From NCBI GenBank assembly GCA_018806915.1, contig JAGKQI010000052.1, positions 1,364,001 to 1,428,000 on the forward strand: a stretch of DNA of 64,000 bases, given 5' to 3'. The notes under the pieces were generated by a model, which was given only the letters and a program-made list of their open reading frames with translations, did not search any database and was not told the origin of the DNA. Position 1 is the stretch's first letter, and each line of letters starts with the position of its first letter. The position numbers and the translations under genes are program-made. Positions 41,626-50,963 of this stretch are shown here, in pieces. The DNA comes from Phytophthora colocasiae (lineage: Eukaryota > Oomycota > Peronosporomycetes > Peronosporales > Peronosporaceae).

Positions 41626-41653
41626 AATACAGATGAGGGCGTGGTTAGTGAAC
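41626..41653. repeat. Inverted repeat arm, left
   Basis: The AATACAGATGAGGG...GTGGTTAGTGAAC sequence recurs in reverse orientation at 43603-43632, with two extra G:C pairs. The pair brackets the Tc1-like element. Confidence 0.8.
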
Positions 41654-41665
41654 ACCTGATATGTA

Positions 41666-43191
41666 CACTCTGCGACAAAAGTTTTCATGCACCCCAGTTT
41701 GTATCTGTAGCTCAGTCAATTTTTCGAGTTACGCTACGCTATTTAGATATGAGTTTCCTGTTGCTGCAACCGACTCTGTACTTGTGCTAACGAGCGAGAT
41801 ATTGCTGGCGCTCATGGGGCTCCCATACAAGTTAGTAAATTTACCACTGCGACAAAATTATCATGCACTAATCCACATACAAAAGTTCATATATTCAGAA
41901 TGATGATTTCTTGTTTGTCATAAAATTTTGTGTAGGCATTCGCGAACATGCTACCTAGGCCACGCGTCGAAGACGAAGAGCGCGGGCGAATTAAGGGGCT
42001 ACATGAAGCAGGATGGTCTAACCGCGCTATTGCGCGTTGGGTGGGACGCACAGACCAAACTGTTGCTCGGGTGATCAATAATCCTCATCCAAAGAAGCCT
42101 AAAAAGCTTGGACGACCGGCGGCACTATCAGACAGAGAAACGAGGCTGTTAGTCCGGAAGGCGGCAACCGGCAATTTCTCTGCCGCGCAACTTAAAGAGG
42201 AGACCAAGACGTCTGTGCATGTGCGTACTATTCAGAGGGTATTGGAGCGTGTGGACTGGCTGCAGTATACCAAAATGGACAATACACTAGACCTGACACC
42301 GGAGCACAAGCGAGCTCGTTTGGAGTACGCTAAGACATGGCTACTCTACCCTAGTAATGTTTGGCCAAATGTCATATTTTCGGACGAAAAAAAATGGAAC
42401 CTCGATGGTCCTGATGGATACCAGAAGTACTGGCAAGACCTACGACTACCTAAGCGACAAACAGTGCGGCGACAGAATGGTGGTGGCTCCCTAATGGTGT
42501 GGGGAAGCTTTAGCCGTGGTGGTAAATCTGAGTTGGCTGTTCTTATTGAAACAAAACTCTAACCACTACGTGTACACTCTCTCTGAGTATATGCTACCTT
42601 ACGCCCACAAGCACTATGGTACCGAGTTTATTTTTCAACAAGACAATGCTTCTATCCATACATCCGAGCGCACCACCGAATTCTTCGAGGAACAAGATAT
42701 TACTGTGATGAAATGGCCTGCACGTTCCCCAGATCTAAACCCGATTGAGAATTTGTGGGCCATTTTGTCACGTATAGTATACGATAATGGCAAGAAGCAG
42801 TACACGAGCGTGTCCGATCTCCGTGTAGCTGTGCTACAAGCGTGGGATCTCGTCGGTCAAGATGTACTTAAGAAACTAGTGGATTCAATGCCCAAGCGGC
42901 TTGTCGAAGTGCTCGAGATGAAGGGCGGAAAAACGCACTACTAGGAATAACCATCATTCTGAATATATGAACTTTTGTATGTGGATTAGTGCATGATAAT
43001 TTTGTCGCAGTGGTAAATTTACTAACTTGTATGGGAGCCCCATGAGCGCCAGCAATATCTCGCTCGTTAGCACAAGTACAGAGTCGGTTGCAGCAACAGG
43101 AAACTCATATCTAAATAGCGTAGCGTAACTCGAAAAATTGACTGAGCTACAGATACAAACTGGGGTGCATGAAAACTTTTGTCGCAGAGTG
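41666..43191 (+). mobile_element. Tc1-like element B, 240-bp inverted repeats
   Basis: 1526 bp, starting CACTCTGCGACAAAAG and ending with the reverse complement, flanked by TA (41664-41665 and 43192-43193). The inverted repeats (41666-41905 and 42952-43191) look almost perfect. It contains a nearly complete transposase with one frameshift. It shares layout and CACTC ends with element A (22988-24272), and their inner repeat parts share the phrase CTAACGAGC, so the two belong to related families. Confidence 0.9.
41948..42944 (+). pseudogene. Tc1-like DD34E transposase, one frameshift
   Basis: ATG at 41948. N-terminal helix-turn-helix (GRIKGLHEAGWSNRAIARW) and second DNA-binding helix set (VRTIQRVLERVDW); first catalytic Asp in VIFSDEKKW; second in FQQDNASIHTS; Glu in SPDLNPIENLW, with 34 residues between the last two, hence DD34E. 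A one-base shift near 42545-42560 (run AAACAAAAC) breaks the frame between the first and second Asp. Apart from that the protein is complete to a stop at 42944. Either recently dead or a base-calling error. Confidence 0.9.
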
Positions 43192-43193
43192 TA

Positions 43194-43657
43194 CTAGGTG
43201 GAATTAGCCTATCAGAGAGCCATAAAATCTGGTCAACGTAATATTCATTGACACTAATCGGAGGCTAGAATGTCACTGATCTGGGTTCGGTCTACGTACA
43301 GTCCGGCGTGCTTCCAGCAGGCACCGTCGACTTGGCAGGGGCCTTCTGTAAGTCAAACTGCTGCCATGCCCATTCCCCCAGTTCCCTTAGGGTCCATAGT
43401 GGTTCTTGACCATTGCTGAGCCTTGGTTAGGCGGATGCGCTGTGCTTGAACCTCCTTCCGCATGGCCAATTTCAAATTTCCCGCCGAGGGTTATTCAAAC
43501 GCCAGCGTACCCCTTTAGTGGTACCTAACAATGTCAGTGGTCCTGAATGCGACCTCATCTATAACATTCTGATGCCATTGGATGGGTTATAATTTGATGC
43601 CCGTTCACTAACCACGCCCCCTCATCTGTATTCGGCTGTCTTCCACCACTAAAGAGC
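43194..43657. other. Spacer before the DIMT1-like gene
   Basis: No gene is seen. The inverted-repeat arm at 43603-43632 lies within about 55 bp of the downstream ATG, so it is probably part of that promoter or leader. Confidence 0.5.
43603..43632. repeat. Inverted repeat arm, right (in DIMT1 leader)
   Basis: The reverse-complement partner of 41626-41653. Confidence 0.8.
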
Positions 43658-44707
43658 ATGTCGTTTACACTACGCTTATGCTCTAGAGTCTCTTCTCTGA
43701 GTGTTCTACGTGCTCGCAGAGCATCCACCACTAATGTTTCTCGCTTGAAAGGTACACCACACCTCAAGCGCAAATTGGGGCAGCATCTGCTCGTGTCCGA
43801 TGGCATTTTGGACCAAATCGTAGCAGCCGCAGACCTTGCAAAGTCTTCAGATACTGTACGAATACTGGAAATCGGCCCTGGAACAGGCAACTTAACGTCA
43901 GCTTTACTACAAGTGAGTCCCAAGGTCCAAGTTCATGCTGTGGAGTTTGATCCACGTATGGTGGAGCAACTTAAGCTCCGATTCCCAGCTGAAATCGAGT
44001 CTGGAAGTCTCGTACTGGAACATTCCAACTTTGAAAACTTCCGCTTCGTAACGGACCAGGAGGAAAACCAGGAGAAGAAACTTGATGCTTGTGTAGCTAA
44101 CATCCCGTACCAATTGTCGTCTTTGGTGGTGTCTAGACTCTCTAGCTACATGCACCGATTTCCTACAACGTTCAAGTGTGCTGTACTTCTGGTCCAAGAG
44201 GAATTCGCTTTGAGGTTGTTGGCGAAACCTGGGAACAAAAACTACAGTCGACTGAGTGCCAGCACGGCGTTGGTAGCGGACGTCACGTCGGTTGTGAAGG
44301 TCCCCAAGCACCATTTCCTTCCCCCTCCTAAGGTTGACTCCAGGGTGATTAAACTCGAGCCACGTGCTGCTTCAACGCCTGCACTTCCTACCGAAGACGC
44401 TCTGTTTTTCCAGAAGTTCGATACGCTGTTGAGATTGTGCTTCGAACGCAAGAACAAGACGTTGAGAGCTCTGTTAGTCGCCAAGACAGCGAGATCTCAG
44501 TATATTCTGAACGAGGAGACTTTGGAGAAAGGTGAAGACAAGTTCCAGGCAGTTACAGATCGAGTGGAAGCTGCGTTGGAAGCTTGCGGGATGATGTCAA
44601 ACCGAGCGGTTAAAGTGTCGGTGGCTGAGTTCATGGGGTTAATGCAGGAGCTACAGCAGCGTGGAATTGAACTTCGTCCGAGCAACACTCGTCATTTTCG
44701 AGACTGA
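43658..44707 (+). CDS. DIM1: rRNA adenine dimethyltransferase, DIMT1/KsgA family
   Basis: Dimethylates two adjacent adenines near the 3' end of small-subunit rRNA. 349 residues: a basic, Ser/Arg-rich N-terminal leader of mitochondrial type (1-30), KLGQHLL (39-45), the S-adenosylmethionine loop EIGPGTG (71-77), the catalytic NIPY (148-151) followed by QLSS, and PPPKVDS. The C-terminal RKNKTLRALL and GLMQELQQRGIEL are closer to the DIMT1 branch than to bacterial KsgA. The leader suggests a mitochondrial enzyme, like the second Dim1 of plants. One exon, ATG at 43658. Confidence 0.93.
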   Translation: MSFTLRLCSRVSSLSVLRARRASTTNVSRLKGTPHLKRKLGQHLLVSDGILDQIVAAADLAKSSDTVRILEIGPGTGNLTSALLQVSPKVQVHAVEFDPRMVEQLKLRFPAEIESGSLVLEHSNFENFRFVTDQEENQEKKLDACVANIPYQLSSLVVSRLSSYMHRFPTTFKCAVLLVQEEFALRLLAKPGNKNYSRLSASTALVADVTSVVKVPKHHFLPPPKVDSRVIKLEPRAASTPALPTEDALFFQKFDTLLRLCFERKNKTLRALLVAKTARSQYILNEETLEKGEDKFQAVTDRVEAALEACGMMSNRAVKVSVAEFMGLMQELQQRGIELRPSNTRHFRD

Positions 44708-44932
44708 AAAACTGAGAATCAACGCTGATTGCTGTCAACTGCCCTACTTGTTTCCTATTCTCACTCATTTTCTTGCTTCTCTCTTGTACAAAAGGTGTTT
44801 TCTTTCCGCTGCTCCAATTCTTTCTTGACTCTTGCGTTTTCTACATCTTCAAAATGGGTCTTACAGAAGGGAAATAATTAGGCTGGTATTCGCGCTTGTC
44901 GCCACTCAAAAGGTCCGAGTGACGACACACAT

Positions 44933-46039
44933 TCAATGCGTGGAGCTGCTCTTCTGACGCTTGTTGAGGTGGTGCGCGTGGTGTCGGTGATGCACATGGG
45001 ATACGCGAAGTTCTTCTGCGATGGGAGACTCGTCGTCTTGCATTCCTTTGGGGCTTTCACGCTGTCGTTTGTGTAGATTCTTGGAGTTGTGTTCTCCTCC
45101 GCTCTTCCCGCTACTTGGTGACCCAGTCGTTCCATCTGCTGTACTCTTCGATGTGGGCTTGGACTTGCGGGTGACAACTTGAAGGAATCCGTCGCCAACT
45201 TCACACAACTTTTGCTTCTTCAGTGTCGGGAACAAAGGCTTGACACTACGTCCAGTAGAACTACCACGACCTCCTCCAGTCTCGTATTGAATCCCAAAGG
45301 CTGCTCGACGTTTACGTGACTGTGGCGTGAGATCTGCCAGTGTTTTGCTGTTGGGGCTTCGAACTCTTAATGGCGACTTGAACAGCATCTTGTTCTTCCC
45401 TTCGTTCTCCTCTCCGTCAGTGTCTTCATGAACTTCCTGTTCTTCCTTCTCCCTGTTCTTCTTCCCCGATGAGATCGAGACCTGTCCAATTCTTTGAATC
45501 AACGACATGGACGACTCATTGCCGTCCTTCTCCGACGTCGGGGACGCCATCTCGGCAGCGGGCATAATATCCCCTTCCTTCTCCTGTTCAGCTTCACTAT
45601 CTTGCGTAGAATTGTCCTGTTCTACCTTTTCTTCAAGTAGTTTCGATTGTTGTTCTACCTCTTGTTCTACCTTCTCTTCTACCTCTTTTTGACTCATTTT
45701 CCTCGTAAGTTCCTCAATCGCCGCGAAAGAATCCAGTCCTTGTCGCTTCAGTCTCCCCAGCTCTTGCTTGACTATCAGAGCGCGTACAGCGTCGTCGTAA
45801 TTCATCTGGAACTGCCGCATGACGCCGCGCACAGCCGCAGACTCGGGCGGTTCTGTACTCGCTACTATACGCTTTAAGAGCAGCTTTACGGCCTCCTCCC
45901 GCTTCGTTCCACCGTCTAACAGCAGCTGCAGCTCCTGCTTCACCACGTGCTGGAACGTGCGCTGTGCCTCGAGCATCCGCGCGCTGGAGAACGTGGTAGA
46001 ACGGGGCGTAGAGCCCACTAAGCGCCGCGGAGTCTCCAT
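44933..46039 (-). CDS. Unknown 368-residue charged protein
   Basis: ATG at 46039. The N-terminal 100 residues are helical (TFQHVVKQELQLLLDGG, REEAVKLLLKRIV) and could form a small UBA/CUE-like bundle; I cannot confirm this. Residues about 110-215 are Glu/Gln-rich coiled coil and Ser-rich linker. The second half is basic with nuclear-signal-like clusters (QSRKRRAAFG, KKQKLCE) and a His/Lys-rich tail. A nuclear role is likely from composition only. It converges with the DIMT1-like gene (225 bp between stops) and diverges from centrin. Confidence 0.7.
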   Translation of the reverse strand: METPRRLVGSTPRSTTFSSARMLEAQRTFQHVVKQELQLLLDGGTKREEAVKLLLKRIVASTEPPESAAVRGVMRQFQMNYDDAVRALIVKQELGRLKRQGLDSFAAIEELTRKMSQKEVEEKVEQEVEQQSKLLEEKVEQDNSTQDSEAEQEKEGDIMPAAEMASPTSEKDGNESSMSLIQRIGQVSISSGKKNREKEEQEVHEDTDGEENEGKNKMLFKSPLRVRSPNSKTLADLTPQSRKRRAAFGIQYETGGGRGSSTGRSVKPLFPTLKKQKLCEVGDGFLQVVTRKSKPTSKSTADGTTGSPSSGKSGGEHNSKNLHKRQRESPKGMQDDESPIAEELRVSHVHHRHHAHHLNKRQKSSSTH

Positions 46040-46277
46040 CCCTCCTGGGTAGTGCGGAGAAGGCGGAAAGTGCGACTTAAAAAAGGGAAGAAACCATTCT
46101 CATTGGATAATAAAAAGATTTCAATTTTCCACCAATAATACATTTTAATCTATAGTTTCCACCAATCATCAAAAACCTGGAAGAAATTGTTTATAGGATC
46201 GGTTACGAAACGTAACCTGGAGCATTAGGAAGACGCTTCCTGCTAGACGACTTCTAGACGACAAAAGAGTGCGAGAA

Positions 46278-46846
46278 ATGGCCCGTCGGATCTCCCAGAA
46301 GAGAAATGCCAAGACGTACGAGCGTCCAGGGCTCAGTGAGGAGGAGATTGAGGAGATTCGGGAAGCTTTTAACCTCTTTGACACTGATGGGAGCGGGACA
46401 ATCGACCCAAAGGAGCTCAAGGCGGCCATGCAGTCGCTGGGCTTTGAAGCCAAGAATCAGACCATTTATCAGATGATCGGGGATATCGACAAGGACGGTA
46501 GTGGCTCTATCGACTTTGAGGAGTTTCTGGATATGATGACAGCTAAAATGGTCCGACTAAAAGACTAAAATGAGTTGGAGATGGGTACACTAATGGAAGA
46601 TCTGTTTGTTGTTTGTAGAGTGACAAGGACTCAAGAGAGGACATCCAGAAGGTCTTCAACCTGTTCGACGACGACCAAACGGGCAAAATCTCGCTGCGTA
46701 ACCTCAAACGCGTGGCCAAAGAACTGGGAGAGACTATGACAGACGCCGAATTGCTGGAAATGATCGAGCGAGCTGACACTGACCAGGACGGAGAGATCAA
46801 CGCTGAGGAGTTCTACGCCATCATGACCAAGAAGACCTTCACGTAG
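46278..46846 (+). CDS. CEN: Centrin, two exons
   Basis: Calcium-binding EF-hand protein of basal bodies and centrosomes. Joined exons 46278-46550 and 46619-46846 give 166 residues, the usual centrin length. Four EF-hands: [43 protein letters not shown]. The 68-bp intron begins GTCCGA, an unusual donor, and ends TTTGTAG, with a CTAAT branch site about 30 bp before the end. Exon 1 ends in AKM and exon 2 begins SDKDSRE, exactly as in centrin. The basic N-terminus ([11 protein letters not shown]) is typical. Zoosporic oomycetes need centrin for flagella. Confidence 0.95.
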
Positions 46847-46903
46847 ATCCAGACTGAACAGCGTAACCATCTTCCAAATACACCATCATTCTCCCTTTTC
46901 GAT

Positions 46904-48056
46904 TTAATCTGCAACAGCGTCGTTGAGAGCAACGCAGATGACAGCCTTGTGATGGCCGCTGTATTGGCGGATAGCTTCTCCCTGACTCAAATCCCAAAGG
47001 CGAGCACTCTGGTCCGACGAACAGGTCACAAGGTACGAAGACACAGCAGAGAACGCACAATCCCAGACCCATCGTTGATGGCCCTGCAGCGTGTGAATCA
47101 GTCCAGTGCTGCTTGGAACAGGAGGCGCAGTAGGTCCCAGCGTAGAGCTCATACTGGATGAACTCATCTGGCGCTGAGAGCTCATAGATCCATTACCCTG
47201 CATCTCCGGCTCAGCACCTTCTCCGTTCGCAGCAGCAGCCATCGCAGCTGGGAGACTCCACACTTTTGCAGTTTTATCCGACGAACACGTTGCGAGGAAC
47301 TTGCCGTTCGCACTGATCCTCGTCTTGAGGATGTAACCATTGTGTGCTTGGATCAACCCCTGCAGTTCATAGTGACCTTCAGGCTTGGGACGGTAGAAGA
47401 AGCACTTGCCGTGGTTATTAGCCGCTACAAGAGCACTGCCATCGCGTACTACATCCACGGATCGGATACTGCTCTCTCCAGACTCTCCAGTCGGTGGCTC
47501 CAGTCTAGTGACCATGGAATTGGCTGTGAGATCGTACACTCGAACTCCTCCGTTCTGGTCTCCGACCAGCAGTTCCGCCTGGTTTGGATGTAAAACCACT
47601 GAATTAAGAGGAACTCCAGCAGCATAACTGCGTTGACACCCAGGAGCACGAAGGTCCCAGATCTTGACACTGCCATCGTCCGAGCACGAATACATCCACT
47701 TGCCATGACGCTGGAATCCCAGAGAGGTGACGTTGCTCGTATGTCCGTCGTAACTCGTCACATGATTTGGGTTATTGCTATTGATCTCGAACAGCCTAAT
47801 GTGCGGGTTACCCGCAGCAGCGATATATTTCTTGTCCGGTGTGATCTGAAGACAATTAACTTGCTACAGTACACAAATCAGTACATGTGTTAAAATGCGA
47901 TTCCGAGGCGTAGAAGACTCCGAGAGACGAGATATTAAGGGAGAAGCAGCCTACCGAGTCAGGATACTTTACAGTCCGGTTACATGTGCCTGATGCAGCC
48001 TCCCAGAAGCGAATAGTGTGGTCGTAGCCCGCCGTTGCCAACACTACACCCGCCAT
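46904..48056 (-). CDS. LST8: LST8, TOR-complex WD40 protein, two exons
   Basis: Exons 48056-47955 and 47863-46904 give 353 residues. The protein is a WD40 propeller with [38 protein letters not shown] and [26 protein letters not shown] spans the splice junction. LST8 (GbetaL) binds the kinase domain of TOR in both TOR complexes. The intron is 91 bp (GTAGGC...CTGTAG). A Ser-rich insertion of about 45 residues between late blades makes it longer than the usual 303-326. The start is only 111 bp from the NF-YB-like gene on the other strand. Confidence 0.93.
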
Positions 48057-48167
48057 GTTGATTTCAAGTTAGGGAACTGGTAATGACTTCATTTCAGTAT
48101 GGGATCAAAGTGTACCCCCAAAGTGTACCCCCTTTACATTTTTTTCCATTTCGCGGTTAAAACGCTC
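48057..48167. promoter_or_regulatory. Shared divergent promoter, LST8 and NF-YB-like gene
   Basis: These 111 bp separate the two start codons, so both promoters must overlap. An in-frame ATG at 48099 on the plus strand would shorten this to 42 bp and is less likely. Confidence 0.5.
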
Positions 48168-50756
48168 ATGGCAGAACCGGCGGCAGGGAAGACGTCAACG
48201 TCCGGGGCGACACCAGCTCAACCAGGGACTTCCACGTCCAACACATCAGCTACGAAGGAAGCCAAGACGAAGACGCAGCCTACAGTACCAGTCCCGTCCT
48301 CTAATTCCCAGCAGAAACCGCAAAATGATGGCGCGACCGGCAAACAGCCAGTCACCTCAAGTTCCTCAGCTTCTACGGTGTCTACAGACGTTAAAACAAG
48401 CGTGAAAGCCGCAAAAACTAGCGCTAAGTCAGGTTCTGAAGCGTCTGCGATGGATCAAGCTCTCCGAGCTCAAGAAGAGGCTCGTAGACTCCAGTTCGCG
48501 CTGGCACAGCAACAGGTTCAGCAGTACCAGGCTATGACCAAGCAACTAGAGGCCCAGTCGGGTATTACCATGACACCAAGCACTAGTAGTAGTACTACTA
48601 ACAGTACTACTAGTACAAGTATGGCAGGTTTAGCTAAAACGTCCGAGGACTTGCAGAAACTGAGACAGGAACAGTTAGCCAGACTACAACAGAATGTTCA
48701 GCGTCAAGCGGCCATGGCAGCTCAAGCTGTGCAGAAGAGATCAAACGAGGAGTGGATGAGGAACAAATTACTACTGGAACAGGAGCATTTGCGGCTCTTG
48801 AGGCTTCATGAGCAGCAATTAGCGCAGAACAAAGGGAATACGGTGACAGCAGCTACAGCTACGTCTATTGCTGACAGTTTGTTGGCACAGCAGCAACAGG
48901 TTATGAGGCAGCAGCAGTTGCTGAGGGAGATGCTACAGAAGCAGCAGAAGCACCAACAGGCTCAGGCTCAGCTGAAATCGCAGCTTCAGACAGGAGACAA
49001 GAAACCGGCAGTTACGACGGCTGTGAAGACGGATAGTACAGCAGATTATGCACAGAAGAAGAGGAAGTTGAATTCTGCCTTCTACATGGAGCTGGAAGGG
49101 CTGGCTCGGGTGTGTATTCGAGTGGCTAATGCGAGAACGGACTGTGAGATGCGTCAGGCGCTGGATAAAATGACGTCGTGGCTGCATCGGTGCACAGAGA
49201 TTACGTTGTTGCAGATTGCCCAAAGGGATTACCGAGACTCCATGGCACATCGACGACCGATTATGATTCAACAAGACCGATGGCCACTGGATCTGCAGGT
49301 TAAGTCAGAGTTCATCACCCAGAAGATCGTGCAACTACTGGGCGCATTTGTGCTTCGAGAGAAGAACAAGGCAGCGCAGCAGGAGGCAGCGGTAAAGGCT
49401 GCGGCCGCCGCTAGTGCTGCAGTTGCAACTGCTGCAGCTGCTACGACTGCAACGAGTGCAACGAGTGCTACATCTTCTGCTGCGGGAGGGACGAAGAGTG
49501 CCAGCGCTGCTCCTGCTTCCGCTAGTGCTGCTTCCAGTACCACAGCCGCTACTCCTACGAGCACGTCAGCCGTGGCTAGTGGCTCTGCTGGTCAGACTCC
49601 AACTCCTGGTTCCACAACGACCAGCACTGTGACTGTTGCTGGTGCAGCGTCTGCTACTAGTGCGCCATCTACTATCTCTACTGCAACACCAGAACCACCA
49701 ATCATTCTAGCACCGGCCGTTCGAGTTCCCGTAAAGCTAGATATTCCCACGATCGAGCGTGAATATGCCGAGATGAAGGCCCAGCTTCAAGCTAAGCAGA
49801 TCGAAACGAACCAGAAAGCCAAGGCCAAGCGAGATGCAGCCAAGCTGGAAGTTGCCAAAGCTGTTGGTATAGCTAATAACAGTGCGTTGCTGGCAGCTTC
49901 ATACAAGCGTCCGTTGCAAGTTGAGATCCCTGGGTTAGTGAAGAAACCGCGAATCGACTCGTACGGAACAACATCGACTCCTGTTACGAGTTACCGACCT
50001 CCAACGACTTCAGTTCCTCCGATCTCCCCTCGAGTGGCTCAGCAATTCTACGATCTGGACTTGAGTACCAGAACAACCTCAGAGCCTGATGACAAGATGT
50101 ATTTGCCTCCGAAACTCATTTCCAAGATCATGTATCGAGCGTTACCTGGTGATCATGAAGAGGAGACTGAATCCAAGGGCAGAACTCCATCTCCAGCTGT
50201 TTCTCCTGCCCATAGTGTTCAGGATCTCGACTCGAGTGACTCAATCAACATCAGTGACGACGCTGTGGCGTTTATGCAAGAATGTGTCACTGAGTTCCTG
50301 TTGTATTTCACCAGTGAGGCCCGCGATTTGTCAATCATGCAGAACCGGAGGACGAAAAAGGGTGTGGGTTTGTCCATCTCTGGAAACAACGTCGTAGAGG
50401 GTATGGAAAACTTAGGATTCACTTCGTACGCTCGAGTATTATCCGGATACAACGAGAAGGTCAAAGCTAGTCAAGATGCAGCAGCGAGGAAGAAGATGGA
50501 GCGCAAGAAGCTTGTCCAGCAGGAGGCGATGAAGAGAGCTACGATGGCTGCGAATGCTGCGAGGGCGTCGATGGGACAGAGCGCAGCAATTGAGATCAGA
50601 CCTGTGGTCCCGTCACCGCTGGTTCGTTATAACGTTGGAACCAGTATCGCTCAAGCTTCGACGGCATCAGCAACAACGACACCAACAAGGCCAGTGACCG
50701 TAGCAGTACCGAAACCTCCAGTAGCAGCGACGACTTCCAATCCACAAGCGAAATGA
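48168..50756 (+). CDS. Large protein with C-terminal NF-YB-like histone fold
   Basis: 862 residues from the ATG at 48168. Long Gln-, Ser-, Thr- and Ala-rich regions surround a conserved central helical block at about 49070-49350 (FYMELEGLARVCIRVANART, KMTSWLHRCTEITLLQIAQR). The C-terminal part (about 50098-50460) matches the NF-YB/CBF histone fold: LPPKLISKIMYRALP, then MQECVTEFLLYFTSEARD, GNNVVEGMENLGFTSYARVL. A Ser/Asp-rich loop of about 28 extra residues splits the first and second helices. NF-YB binds CCAAT boxes with NF-YA and NF-YC; here a transcription-complex role is inferred. Ordinary NF-YB is under 250 residues, so this is an unusual fusion-like architecture. Confidence 0.8.
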   Translation: MAEPAAGKTSTSGATPAQPGTSTSNTSATKEAKTKTQPTVPVPSSNSQQKPQNDGATGKQPVTSSSSASTVSTDVKTSVKAAKTSAKSGSEASAMDQALRAQEEARRLQFALAQQQVQQYQAMTKQLEAQSGITMTPSTSSSTTNSTTSTSMAGLAKTSEDLQKLRQEQLARLQQNVQRQAAMAAQAVQKRSNEEWMRNKLLLEQEHLRLLRLHEQQLAQNKGNTVTAATATSIADSLLAQQQQVMRQQQLLREMLQKQQKHQQAQAQLKSQLQTGDKKPAVTTAVKTDSTADYAQKKRKLNSAFYMELEGLARVCIRVANARTDCEMRQALDKMTSWLHRCTEITLLQIAQRDYRDSMAHRRPIMIQQDRWPLDLQVKSEFITQKIVQLLGAFVLREKNKAAQQEAAVKAAAAASAAVATAAAATTATSATSATSSAAGGTKSASAAPASASAASSTTAATPTSTSAVASGSAGQTPTPGSTTTSTVTVAGAASATSAPSTISTATPEPPIILAPAVRVPVKLDIPTIEREYAEMKAQLQAKQIETNQKAKAKRDAAKLEVAKAVGIANNSALLAASYKRPLQVEIPGLVKKPRIDSYGTTSTPVTSYRPPTTSVPPISPRVAQQFYDLDLSTRTTSEPDDKMYLPPKLISKIMYRALPGDHEEETESKGRTPSPAVSPAHSVQDLDSSDSINISDDAVAFMQECVTEFLLYFTSEARDLSIMQNRRTKKGVGLSISGNNVVEGMENLGFTSYARVLSGYNEKVKASQDAAARKKMERKKLVQQEAMKRATMAANAARASMGQSAAIEIRPVVPSPLVRYNVGTSIAQASTASATTTPTRPVTVAVPKPPVAATTSNPQAK

Positions 50757-50963
50757 GCGCTAATGCTGAGCCCAAGTACAGATGAAATCGTGTTTTGCGC
50801 CGGACCTTTCCTGCTTATACCTACTTACCTATCTATGACCAGGAGAATGTCAGCCCTTGGTGCACTCCCTTTCGACCTCGCAAGAAGAAGAAAACACACT
50901 GACGCACACACACACAAAGCGGGAGCCGAAGCGGGGGAAACTGGGCTGGATAGGGCGGCATAG

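Noticed and set aside
49268..49564. Minus-strand Ala/Val-rich ORF inside the NF-YB-like gene
   Set aside because: It mirrors the Ala/Ser/Thr-rich coding repeat of the plus strand and has no independent support.
50900..50925. CA-rich run as a regulatory repeat
   Set aside because: It is a short simple repeat between convergent genes with no sign of function.
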